Source of the DNA: Lyophyllum atratum
Lineage: Eukaryota; Basidiomycota; Agaricomycetes; Agaricales; Lyophyllaceae
NCBI GenBank assembly: GCA_014905825.1
Contig: JACGCN010000065.1
Span: 115,610 to 179,609 of the forward strand
Length of the DNA: 64,000 nucleotides
Direction: 5' to 3'
Shown piece after piece: positions 20,261-31,000 of the stretch (positions within the stretch are counted from its first letter, which is position 1; every line of letters starts with the position of its first letter). The notes beneath the pieces were generated by a model. It searched no databases. It was not told where the DNA came from and saw only the letters and a program-made list of their open reading frames with translations. Both the position numbers and the translations under genes were made by a program.

Positions 20261-23064
20261 CTAGAACGCTCGGACGTGGACATGGGGTTTCATAAAGCGA
20301 CGACTATTCTCATGGAACAAGCGTGCATGGTGGACGGAGCGTTTCTGCTCCTGCGCCTTCTGCTCCCTCAGATGCTTGTGCCTGAACTTTCCACCTGGGC
20401 ACATAGGTGCAAGGTTTAGCACGGTAGGAGAGAAGCCGGCAGTTGGTGCTGGCGACTGAGGAACTCCGTTACCTTGACCACCACCAGCGACGAGGGTCGT
20501 GACGGGTATAGGAGCAAATACTGGAGGCTTGTAGGGCGCGGGGTCAGGCTTGCTGGGGTTTGGTGATGAATTGGAACCAGCGCCGGAGGAGGGGAGCGGC
20601 ATGTTGGGCGTGGGTGACGCGTTGTCATCATCACCACCTTCCTCGTCGTCATCACAGTCTTCGTAGTCATCGTCGCTTGAGGGTGTGGGTGCAGTACTCG
20701 ACTGTGTGGGAGGTGGGACAGAAGCGGTGGGCGTCTGGGGCGGCCGGGTGGGCGACACCTCACCATCGTTATCATCCTCGCCGCCGTCATCCTCACCGTC
20801 GTTATTGCCATCTTCATCATCCTCGCTATCGTCACAGTCGCCTGATGACGTGGGAACGGGCGGTACTTGAGATGTGGCCGTCTGACTCGGAGCGCGTGTA
20901 GGTGATGGGACAGGAATCGATGGAGGAGATTCTGAGGGGGGCGTTCCGTGTCCACCTGGGGAGTTACCCGACGCAGGAGGGATCGGTCCACTGGGAGAGG
21001 CTGGAGCAGGACTCGGCGATGAACCGACCGACGAAGCGACTGGAGGCGATGGTGGGACAGAGGCACTCGGAGCTGCAACCACCGGAGAAGACGAGGGAGG
21101 CACAGGAGCACTAGAAGAAGCAATACGGGTAGAAGAGCTTGACAATGAGACAAAGGATGAGGCAGGTCCTCCGGAGGCCGGGGGAATAGGCTTCCCGATG
21201 TTCGTCGGAGAATCACCCGTATAGGCGTAAACAGGAGCCAGAAGAGTGGGTACGTTGGGGTCACTGAACATGGTGGCACGTACACCCTCCTTCTGGACCG
21301 GGTTGTTTCCAGGAAGCTTTGCAAGGGTTCCGGTAGCTTTGTTTGTCGTTAGGAGCGAAGAGGTACATGCAGACCGTCCCACTCACTGGGTTCGTCAATG
21401 GTCTTTGTAATGCGACATTGCTTTCCTTTGTTCATATGGAAGATACCCTTGTTCACACAGCAGGTCGGCTGTTACCAGAATCGTCAGTTCCATCATTTAT
21501 CTGACGGAGCGAGGCACTCACGTCGCCATATATATCGCAATGGCACTCATCTACCGCTTTTTGCAGGACACCTTGGTCCCAGCCGTTGAGGAAATCTACA
21601 GTCCGAGCTAATCAGCGAAGTTCTGGGAACGATAACAAGCCAGGACATACCGGCGTGGTATCCGTACCCAGTAGGATCACCGTAAGCATACCTGATCTCG
21701 AAGTTAGTGCGCGGATACACAACTTGATACACGTATCACTTACACGTAAGGCTGCGACGAGTTCTTGGCCTGGGATCTGTATTTGTCCATCTCCGAGGTC
21801 CAATAAACCTTGTAACGAATCAGCCATGGTTGGTAGAGAAAAGAACTGACCGACCTCAAGGAAGATACGAGGCATCGTGACAGGATAATTGGGGTCACTG
21901 CAGGAGCCCGAGTCTGGTCCGCCAGATAAGAACGCAACGTGCGATTTGTGATCAGGAGAGTCAAGGTTCTGCAGGTAATGTCAGATTCCAGAAAATTTCC
22001 GTATCCAAGTTAACGTACTTTGCCATCCCAGCAGCTGGGGAAGTTCTGTTATGGGAATAAGATCAAAAGTCGGGAAGCATGGACGAAAGAATTTGTAGAC
22101 ATACAACTTGAGCACGAATACCGGAGGGGCAAGCCTTTGCGGGCAAGGAGTTATGACGCGTTGTGACTCCATTGAAGTCCAGGCACAAAAACGTTATCGC
22201 CTGCTGAGCATGACTGTTGGGATCATAAGTGCGCAGGGTGGGGTCGCCTACGAGTTATGTCATGTCAGTGTAATGCCAAGTCATCGATATCCCTTCTCAC
22301 CACTGAGCATGCGGAACTTTGATATCCAAATCTCAGCAATGCTTTTTAGAAAGTATGTGGGTAATAACTGACGTCATCGGGGAAAGCAGTGGTTGTACCA
22401 GACTTGTCGTTGAACAGATAGTCTGGAAGACGTTAGATCCTAGAGAAAAGTACGTTACGATAGCCCTTACATCTGAAACAAGAGCTGTCAGAGATCGTGA
22501 CAAGTTCAAAAAGGGATTAACCACTTACATGACTGCCCCACCGGTCAAACTCGTGAAGCTACCATTGGACCACCTAGGGATGTATTGATGAAGAAGCAGC
22601 ATGCGGTAATCAGACTACTCGTACTTACTGGAAGTACAGGTGCTAAATCCATGTTTAATAAAAACACAAAAGTTGAGAGGTAACTCGAGACTTACGGGGA
22701 ACCAATAATTGGATTTGTCTTCAGGAATGGGAATAGATGTACATTCACTATTCCTGAGTTGGGCAGTGTTGGTGTTCATCCTGAAATTGCTTCCGCCGAG
22801 AACTAAGCAACTTTTATCAGGCGGTAAACTAATCAGATTATTCCTAGATTGCCGCACCTGAATGAGCGTGACCCGAGACTTTACCCGGGTTGACAATGGG
22901 ATCGAGGCGCTCAGTGGTAATGAAATCCTCTGCAATAAATTTGAGTATGAGCTTATCGCCACACAAATTGGGAATCCACACGCACCAATACCCATCAGCC
23001 AGTATGCATTGACGCTGGTCAAAGCTGTGAGGAGAACAAGGGTGTTCATGAAATGCCGCGCCAT
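20261..23064 (-). CDS. Secreted DUF1996-domain protein with acidic mucin-like tail
   Basis: Starts MARHFMNTLVLLTALTSVNA, a signal peptide, then YWLMGIEDFITTERLDPIV. The DUF1996 domain (about 300 residues) follows through many small exons: VLGGSNFRMNTNT, VIYYLFNDK, FRMLSGDPTLRTYDPNS, ACPSGIRAQV, NFPSCWDGKN, DSPDHKSHVAFLSGGPDSG, DPTGYGYHADFLNGWDQGVL and CHCDIYGDPTCCVNKG. Conserved Cys are present. The last exon (about 360 codons) is a low-complexity Pro/Ser/Thr tail broken by Asp/Glu runs and ending in a basic stretch (KFRHKHLREQKAQEQKR). The domain is widespread in basidiomycete secretomes; its function is unknown, and extracellular or wall binding is assumed. The stop is TAG at 20261. One junction needs a 2-nt exon (22471-22472). 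Confidence 0.85.
22471..22472 (-). other. Candidate 2-nt microexon in the DUF1996 gene
   Basis: On the minus strand the upstream exon ends GTCAT before a GTAAGT donor, and the downstream exon starts AC TAT CTG after TTCCAG. Joining them directly breaks the frame. A dinucleotide AT between TTTCAG and GTAAGG, flanked by introns of 56 bp (22473-22528) and 48 bp (22423-22470), restores the frame and gives V-I-Y-Y-L-F, the residues usual at this place in DUF1996 proteins. Confidence 0.6.
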
Positions 23065-24184
23065 TGAGGGAGCGTTAAAAAGAATGGAGGTCCCAACGAG
23101 CAGGGATATAAGGGAAAGGAAATGAAAAGAAGGTGGTTAAGAGGCGATAGCTGCCGTCAACACAGTTCAACTTTCTTCCGTTTTGCTTTGGCCTTGTTTG
23201 CCGACAAGGCATAACGTTCCCTCCGGAAAGAGAAGCGTAGATGCCACCATGTCCGTCACTTCCCCTGACAACTGACAGCTCCATTATCATGATTATGGGC
23301 GTCGGAGTGTTCCATCGGTCGTCGCGTAAGAAAGAAACAGACATTTGCGGTTGCAAGGAACGAGGATGAGCCTTATCCAAGCCTTACTGCCACCAAATGG
23401 CTTAAAGCGGACGCAGCAGTCTAAATGAATAATGCATACTGGTAGCCTGTGGTAGGCGAGGACATCATGATTCCTATACACATGGGGATTCCGGCGATGA
23501 TTATTGGTTGAGGAAGCGGACTCGAAGACATGAAAGCTCTTCCACGTGGAAGTATAGTCAGGTATATGAAGGATCCCTTCGTTTCTGCTTCGGATGTACA
23601 AAGAGGAGCTCGCTCCGCAGCGAGGAGCGTTCTGTATGCAGGTGGCCATGTAACACACCACATCGATCAGTTTCAGAAATAGAATTAACGCGCCAAAGGA
23701 TCAGGGATTTAGAAGCGTAGGTGGTCGTGGGGCGGATATCATTGGCAGGTGATAACGGCACAGTCCTGTATATCAGCCTGAAGGAGAGGAGACGGAGTGC
23801 GAGGAGAGCGAGGAGCCTGGTTCACTGAAAGATAAGCATGTCTCTTATTTCTGGAGGCTGGATTCAACGCTTGCCACCCAAATCTTAGAACATGCCCGGA
23901 AAGCACTTTCCAGGAGTATACTCTATGCTAAGTCAGGGGAATTTAAGGGTCTGCCATCGTGACAAGGTTTCGGCCTGAGTCCAATGGGGGAGAAAGACTG
24001 TGTTGGCGGGAACCACGGGTTTGTCATATTCCAGAAGTGGACGCGGAGGGCTCAGGAATCCATGACGAACAAGGACGGTTTGGACGCACCAGTGGCACAA
24101 AAGAGTGGCTCTCGAAGAGGTGCCGAAACTCCATAGAAGAATAGCACGAGGATCAGAAGGCACACGAGATAGACATGAATATCC
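23065..24184. other. Intergenic region, no supported gene
   Basis: Contains the promoter side of the DUF1996 gene and the stretch downstream of the small secreted-protein model. Open frames at about 23293-23661 and 23933-24163 (minus) show no recognisable domain. No RNA gene or repeat is seen. Confidence 0.4.
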
Positions 24185-24634
24185 TTATCCACAACAGGCT
24201 GTCAGGAGGGACGAAAGAACGTTCCAAGGATAAGCACAGGGTAAAGAAGCGAAGGGGCACTGGAGGATACTTTGAAGATAGGATGACTGCGGCAACACGT
24301 GCTTGGAGGTCACCCAGAATTCGTTATCATTTGGAGAAACTGTACCTCAGCATGGGGATCCTCGGAGGGTGTGGATACTATGAGCTGTAAAACGGGTTCA
24401 TCGATGCCTACCTCGACCTCAATCACACCACGCCAGCTTCGATGGCGATAAACTTCAATCTGCCTAAGCTTAAACGAGCTAGAAAATGATCACTCACGGA
24501 TACTAGGCTTGGAGTGCCTCTCTTATCCCCTCGTTACGCCACAGAAGAAGAAAACAGAGTAAGTCCGACGATATAGATTACCTTGGACTGTCGATCCCGA
24601 GCGACACGGCAAGGAGGAGGTGAAGTATGGCCAT
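24185..24634 (-). CDS. Putative small secreted Cys-containing protein (96 residues)
   Basis: Four exons, 24582-24634, 24498-24519, 24346-24459 and 24185-24286, join with GT-AG introns and sum exactly to 97 codons. The start MAILHLLLAVSLGIDSP looks like a short signal peptide. Exon 3 reads SWRGVIEVEVGIDEPVLQLI, clearly protein-like. The last exon ends in a Cys-rich tail (ILQCPFASLPCAYPW, then ACCG) and TAA. No family is recognised. The short introns between exons 1 and 3 and the choice of acceptor for exon 2 are the weak points. An effector-like or surface peptide is possible, but this is inference. Confidence 0.4.
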
Positions 24635-25101
24635 GCGTTTTCGTGATTGAAACAATCCTTCCCTCTTCCTCTTCGGTAAAATGTTATTTTTATTTCCATT
24701 ACTTTGTAGCGAGGCCCATATGAGGCGTTGTGTTGCGTTTGGCCTTTCTATGAGGAGCTTTTGAGGTTGGACTGTAATAACATATACCTTGATGAGCGTT
24801 GGTCAGGCCTGTCCGCTGTGGTGACCGATAATTAACGGCTTACTAAAATTCTATCTCCTATACGTCTGTCTGGCGCGTCAAATGCCACTGTAAGTACATC
24901 ACTTGTCTGTCGTGGACCGTGGTTGGGACGTTGAAATCCAGAGAGTCCTTATGTAATTATGTTGGCTTTGTCGGTACGGAGTTTGCCGGCGATACCTTTC
25001 CCATTTCGATCTTGACACCGTCAACCAGCATCATCCATGGGTGAAGAGTAGGTATCGCATAAGGCTGCCTTTCACTTGCTTTTCTATGTTACGAGATCGA
25101 A
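24635..25101. other. Intergenic region
   Basis: AT-richer stretch between two weak gene models on opposite strands. Nothing recognisable is seen. Confidence 0.4.
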
Positions 25102-25752
25102 ATGACACCTCCTGATGCCTCCGAGGTAAGGTGGACTGCTCTTCACCCTACAGCTGATCGCGTTGACATCAATAAGCCTGATTTGGAGTGTCTTTCAAAA
25201 GAGCCTATTCCCTCATTCTCGAAACCGGGTACGATTCCACTGAAAACAAAGGCAAGAGGTTTCAGACTGCGGCCTCCCAGGTTGAGCATCGTCGAAGGAG
25301 ATGTATCGTTGATACACTACTATCCTGAGGGATAGGTTTGCAGGAATGCCAGCTGGAAAGTCCTTTGATATCAGAGTGCATCTATCTGCACTAACTTCGG
25401 CAATGAATGGACCATTTCCTCCAACCTGCCCTGGTCGACTTGATACCAAGATAGTGTACATTGTCGTAGGTCAGCGAGCTCATGAAGGCCACACACAGTT
25501 TAATCTTATCTTATCTTGATTGCACATGAGGTATTTTTGATAACGCTGACTCTAGCACCCATCACTCCGACTCGCCGAGTTGGCATTTGACCTCGCACAG
25601 ACCGAAGACAGAAAATTTCCTTCGGCAACCAGTCTAACTAATAACCAGGAGTCCGAGGCAACTCTTTTTTTTTGCTCTCCCGAGCTCCGCGATCTCATCA
25701 TCCCTTGTGGCGTCGATCGGAGCGGGCTTTACTACGTGAAGTAATTGAAACC
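25102..25752 (+). pseudogene. Unrecognised protein-like fragment with frame change
   Basis: Plus-strand frames look coding: SIVEGDVSLIHYYPEG up to 25335, then in the next frame RFAGMPAGKSFDIRVHLSAL and PPTCPGRLDTKIVYIVVGQ (25335-25500). After a gap comes HPSLRLAELAFDLAQTEDRK and SPELRDLIIPCGVDRSGLYY (25557-25750), which runs through a run of nine T without losing frame. The shift near 25330 has no room for an intron, so a single-base deletion or error is likely. No domain is recognised. Confidence 0.3.
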
Positions 25753-26236
25753 CGACAACAGCAGGATACCCGATTACACAACTCAGAGTCAACAAATTTT
25801 CCCATGACAACGCTAGCTCCTGGGCTTGGTGGGAAGGGAACATGGAGGAAGTTATGGATGTGGGAAGACATGAGAGCACCCGACTGCCAAGACTTGACGG
25901 TCAGTCATGATTGCGACCATCTATTATTCAATATATACATAGAGCGTCTGTAGGATATTATTATGTACGTGTGATATGGAAAGTCTATACGATAGGTTAT
26001 AGGTGGAGCTGTAACATACCTACAACTTTCGAACAGGCGGACAATCATCAGCAAAAGGATGCAAGAGGTCGAAAACACTGGTCATGTTTCCGAGTCTCCA
26101 AATGGAGACGATCCTCCGGTCGCCGAGCGGAACTATTCTACAGGCCGATGTCCGTCATGGCGCATGCAGATAATAAGGTGTCTGTGGTGGGTTACAGTGG
26201 TTGAGGAAATGTAGAGAGACCGACACCCAGTCCTAG
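25753..26236. other. Intergenic region downstream of the RGS gene
   Basis: An open frame continues on the plus strand to 25953 (contains GLGGKGTWRKLWMWEDMRAP), but it cannot be joined securely to the fragment upstream. Otherwise nothing is seen. Confidence 0.35.
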
Positions 26237-28283
26237 TTAGCTTGGTGCAGAATAGGTGTGGTACGCCCCGCTTCCGCCAATTATGGAATCAGCATCGTTG
26301 AGGGTCTTGCAGTCCAGGTAATCATCTATTTGCAGTAGGGCGAGATATTTCTCGGTTTGAACGAACTGGGCCAATGAGGGATCAGCTTGATGGAGATGTT
26401 GTCATAGAGAGTGGACGCAAACCTTGGGAAGCGAGTCTGTAAGCATGACGCGGAAAGTGTGCGTCTGTATTCGCTTGTAGTGCTGGATCACCATACGCAG
26501 CTGATCGGCATTGCAGGAGAGGATTCGGTTCGACATGTCTCGTGGATCCCTGCTGTGCGTATGGGTCGCCACGGTCTCCAAAAACTTCACGAGCTCGTTA
26601 CGTAGGTTATAGTCAGTATTGAGCTCATACTCGCTCGCCGGTTGGAGGTACGTCTGGTAGATCGCGAGAGCCTTGTTGACCAGGGCTTGGTGGTGTTTCA
26701 TGCAATCGGCCTTTACTTGAGTGGCTGTATTTCGCTCGGCTGGCAGTGCATGTGTACCTCCAATCACGCTGGAGGTGATGCAAAACTTGCGGTTGATGAC
26801 TTCGACGTCCATCCAGTATAATAAATGCTCCTCGCAAAATCTTTCTACAAGATATTCACGAAATAGAGACCGGAAGGATTGCTTCTTCAAGATGTATAGG
26901 AGGTGTTCGGAGGGTGTGAGCCTCATATCTTCGGGGTTTATTTGTGAGAGCTACAGGAAGGAGTAGATAAAAACAATTCACCTTCTGAGAAATCCTTTTC
27001 ATCTAAAAAACCATCGTTGGAATCATCCTCGGCGAGGGAATCATTCTCCTCCCCTTTGACCCAACCGGCGACTCGGCGACCCTTCGGTGTCACTTGGTAC
27101 ATAGCCTTGTTGGCACAACGGAACTCTCCTTGTGACTACGCGGATGGTCGTGAGACTCCTGAAATCATGAGATATACAGAAGACTTACACGTATGGACGG
27201 ATCGCCATTTGGGCTTGATCCAGAGACAGTGAAGATGATTGCGTTCTTGTGCGCCTTGTCGGGATTACCAGCCAGGGCGATGAGCCCCAAGCGTTGAAAA
27301 TGCGCTGCTACTTCGGCTGACTCGTCTCTCCCGACCATAGACGTGAAGTCGCACAGCCATTCCAGAGCATCCACTGCATCGAAGCAGTGCTGGTATTGTA
27401 TGCCTCTCCCAAGTAGTCCGCGGTCAGTGAAGTCCGTTAAAGCGACGCCCTTCGAACGTTCAGTATACTGGTACAAAGGCTCTGGGCTGCTAGGCGACTT
27501 ATGCGAGTAATTGGGTTGTGGTCCAACGAACCGCCGGAAAAGTAAAAGGATGTCTGAGTAAGAGAAAATGATTTCGTCTTCGGCAAGGCTGCGCTCCACG
27601 CGGAAAAGCTTTGAACATATTATCTCCGTGTCCAGTACGTCTTGTAGGTGATCAGCGTCGATCCCGGTCCTGTGTATAAAGCGCTCGAGCACGTGGAGTC
27701 CCTTAGGCGTCAAGGTGTATAGACTCGGGTCCTTAAATAAACCGATGGATGGATCGAGAGCGTTCTTTATGTACCGTGCGTCCATAAAGTTTTGAGCCAG
27801 ATTCATGGCTACAGGACTAGTCATAGAGAACATGAAATTCGTCGTGGTTGTGACAAAGCTCGACGGATCATCGGGATCTGGCGTGCGGATAGACTGCGAG
27901 AACTTGAGGGAAGACAATGTCTGAATGGCTTCTTCCCTGTAATTGAGACGTATGAGCGAGAAATTCAACGTCGATGGAAAGATAACAGACGTAGAAAACG
28001 ACTTTGGATACGTCCGGAAGCCAAGTCTGTGCGACTTTAGTTCAATCGCGATGATGAAGGTTGCAAAGAGATCGGCAGTGTCCTAGAATGATAATAATAA
28101 TTTGTGAAGTGTCGAATAGGTTTACCACATAAGGGGGCGCACCTTATGAAAGGGTCTCCCAACCCTCGTCATTTTCAGTAAATGTTCTCCTGGTCCACGG
28201 TTGTCCGTTAGGTGGGGCTTCGCTGCTATGTTTTCGCCAGGTTTCGCGGGCTTCGACTCGTCTGAGAACTTGACATTCGCCAT
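26237..28283 (-). CDS. Regulator of G-protein signalling, DEP + RGS (Sst2/FlbA/Thn1 type)
   Basis: Seven exons: 28143-28283, 27991-28082, 27189-27936, 26982-27135, 26423-26928 and 26237-26365, with the intron 27937-27990 restoring SFSTEEAIQTLSSLKFSQS. About 590 residues. The N-terminal half has the fungal DR and DEP regions (DTADLFATFIIAIELKSHRL, VTTTTNFMFSM, FMDARYIKNALDPS, CFDAVDALEWLCDFTSMVGR). The C-terminal RGS domain starts LTPSEHLLYILKKQSFRSLF, with YLVERFCEEHLLYW and YNLRNELVKFLE, split by an insert after the second helix. It should act as a GTPase activator for a G-alpha subunit at the membrane and damp pheromone or development signalling, as FlbA and Schizophyllum Thn1 do. The start ATG at 28283 (MANVKFSDES) is the first in the frame. 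No defect is seen. Confidence 0.9.
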
Positions 28284-28795
28284 CTTGGAGGCGATGGTGA
28301 AGGAGAAGAAAAAGTAATCGAAGCGAATAGTAATACTCAACCTACCCTGGCACGAGGGTGATGGGAAGGAACTACCTAATGGACCTGTTTCAAGTTATTC
28401 TAACCGGGTTTAGTCCATGAATCCGCTGACATGGACGCCTCGTGAGGCGGCATCTGACGAGACTCCCGTTTTGACAGGTCACGTACTAGTTATCCTGTTA
28501 TATATCGCACAATTATCGAGCATAGGATTCAGACAATCGCACCAAGATCATTGCAATGTAAAAATCGGGCTCATACAGAGGCCGCAGTGCCCCCTTGACC
28601 CGAGATACGAAGTACCGAAATGAAGAAGAGATGTGCGATGGGTTCGCGTGCACATAATGCAGAATGACTCAGGCGCACACATGGATCAACCGAGATCAAC
28701 CGCAAGGGGAAGCTCGTTGTTTGATCTGCGCCTCCAGCCAAATATGCCGCATTTGGCCAGATAATCCAATCCGGGTACAACTGTTATGGGCAACG

Positions 28796-29539
28796 ATGAT
28801 GTTGCGATGTCTTCCCCACCGAAATCCACATTTTTCAAGTAACCCGACTCTGTTCCAATATGTTCTTAGGAGTTACACGCAACCTGCACACTCTCTGCCT
28901 ATTCCTCCAAGAATATCAGCCCTTGTGACCCATGAAGACACCTCAGAGGCTCGATCTTGGATTTCGAACTTCAAACCACGACCAATACCGAGGGCGTTAG
29001 TTGAGATGAGTTTCTCTAGAAGCTCAGGACCTGGGGGACAGGTGGGTGTGGTCCTCTGAGCGCTGCATGACACTAAGGAATTGCGTTAGCATGTAAACAA
29101 AGTGAATACGAAGGCGACTCTGAGGTGTTCGCTTGATTCACCTTGGATCCCACCATGGGCACATCCAATCCTGAAAGATAATGTACGAATGCTTCGAAGT
29201 GTTTCCACTGCATGTCATAAACCTTTTCCAGCCACATTATGTATCATCCACGAACTCAATTTTGATACAGTCCAGCGTCTACCGGTCGCAAGCCCAGAAC
29301 GTCGAGGACTGCCTCTCAAAAGTAAGAGCTACAATCCAGGCAAACAAAATCTTACTTCACGATTTTAGCTTCATGACATTATTCTCACTGCTTCGTCAGC
29401 CCCCATAAGAAACGAGCCTAGCGAGGAACAGAAGAAACGAGTCGCGACCCTTGAACGAGCAGATAAAGCTCGACGGAGACAGGAAAAGTCTTATAGGAGT
29501 GAAGTCAAGAAAGGCCGATCGAAAAGCGGGTGGGATTAG
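28796..29539 (+). CDS. Mitochondrial peptidyl-tRNA hydrolase, ICT1/mL62 (Pth4) type
   Basis: Four exons: 28796-29041, 29090-29182, 29232-29321 and 29369-29539; about 199 residues. The start MMLRCLPHRNPHFSS is Arg-rich and suits mitochondrial import. The RF-1 domain begins RALVEMSFSRSSGPGGQ, with the catalytic GGQ exactly at the exon 1 end, then HVNKVNTKATLR, SPWIPPWAHPILKDN and VSSTNSILIQSSVYRSQAQN. It ends in a basic coil (KKRVATLERADKARRRQEK). This is the non-stop ribosome rescue factor that in animals is also a large-subunit protein (mL62); it frees peptides from stalled mitoribosomes. Length and order fit the family. It diverges from the RGS gene. Confidence 0.9.
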
Positions 29540-29687
29540 CTACCTTTGATGAACGTCTTGCCCTTATCGTGGGTTCAAGTCATATCAATTGGCATTTTGG
29601 AATCAACTTATCGCACGAGACGCAATAAACTAGGTGACGTATACGAATACGCCTTGTATCTTAAAGTTCCGTCTCCGTACGGCAGCA

Positions 29688-30058
29688 ATGTCGAAAGTTC
29701 CAAGCGTAACAACAAGGACTATCCAAAGCGCATCGGTCTTCATCCGCTGGAAGTATCCCGCCCTCGTTTCGAAACAATTGTCTCGCTCCCAGTCTGTCTT
29801 CGATCATGACAATGCAGTCCAGCATTCATACCTGTGAGTATGCATTTTGACTCCAACAGCCTCGATCTCTGAGTGCTACATCCGAGTCTGCAGTCCATGC
29901 TGAACTAATGCACATGTGCGACACAAACCATCGCAGATGTCGAGACTTCCGATACGATTCGTCAAAGTCAATCAGTACATATGTACGCCCTTGATCGACA
30001 TCCTCCCAGCGAGCTGATGCCACTCTTTAACATGTACAAGTACCCAACGTCAACCTGA
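29688..30058 (+). CDS. Possible small gene cut by the duplication edge
   Basis: An ATG at 29688 opens MSKVPSVTTRTIQSASVF, a basic amphipathic start that could be a mitochondrial presequence, running to a GTGAGT donor near 29832. After a possible intron, an AG at about 29936 is followed by DVETSDTIRQSQSVHMYAL and TGA at 30058. The phases of these two pieces do not match with the obvious splice sites. The end lies just before the inverted duplication (30085). It may be the stump of a gene interrupted by it. Confidence 0.22.
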
Positions 30059-30084
30059 TACAGAATTCCCGATCCTAAACCACG

Positions 30085-31000
30085 CGCTTCCGACCTCTGC
30101 GACATAGTCAATGTCATAAAGCTAAACAGGTCGAGAATACCACACCAGACGAGGTAAACTTGTACAAAAAATGCAACAACGCATACTTCTGCTGACTCGA
30201 TGACGCTCTCACAGCCAACACCTCACGCACACTCGACATGATCTCCGGCCTATCGCGGATGGCTGCATGACTCGCATCTGCGCCCAATATCAATACCAAT
30301 TATCATGAACGTTCGACAATGAAGCAAGCATGTGGCATGGGGAACGGAAAGCACATACCCGACTTGGCGAGATTTCGAAGACATCGCAGGGCCTGCGCTT
30401 TGATGGCCGGAGCATGCGACTCGGCGCAAAGGCCTGCAAAGGCATGTTGAGAGGCTAGGTAGCAAGTCTAGACGGGTGACCAGTGCGATTACACTTCTAC
30501 CAGGCGACCGAGGGTCAGAAACCGACTCTATGCAGAGGGGCCAAGTTTAAGCTTACCGTTTACTTTTAGATTCCCCATACACCTTTACGCTTGTTCCTTC
30601 GTGAATATCCTCTGTGCCTGGCTGCAAGGTCCGTATTAACGCGTCTGTCGTATCAGGCGCCGATAGTATGGCGGATCTTCCGGGTTCTGAATAGATACCC
30701 AGGTCAGCAACGTCGGTATAGATGAAGAAGATAGAGCGAACCTTTGCGAGAACAGTTGAGGACGTGGTGCGGGCCAGAAGCCGTCCAAGGAAGGCTATCA
30801 TCCCTTCAGATTCTTGAAGGAGGGGTTGGCTTCCCTCTGCCGTTTATTTTTGGATTGTTGTTCCGAGTAAATACGGAGTGGTTAGACGCGTCTCACCATC
30901 CGTCGACAAGTCGTACAGAAATCTCATAGCATTTCCTGCGCCGACATCGATCCAAGGGATGTCAACAATCTCTGCAGAGCTGAGATCGTGTTAGATTGTG
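30085..31000 (-). pseudogene. Broken armadillo-region fragment of the kinase gene (copy B)
   Basis: On the minus strand the exons matching 16190-17137 of copy A can be followed: the DASHAAIRDRPEIMSSV exon (about 30150-30290), an exon ending in the Ala/Leu-rich armadillo helix (30355-30480), an exon with LIRTLQPGTEDI (about 30610-30690) and one with SEGMIAFLGRLLARTTSST (about 30745-30815). That last exon lacks the segment corresponding to IVKNILGCLTNLSH of copy A, and EAITKEQTLLCMGN-like residues are also lost or changed. There is no kinase domain or start upstream, so no normal protein is expected. Confidence 0.75.

Noticed and set aside
20416..21324. 302-codon Arg/Pro-rich minus-strand frame
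   Set aside because: Alternative frame of the low-complexity DUF1996 tail.
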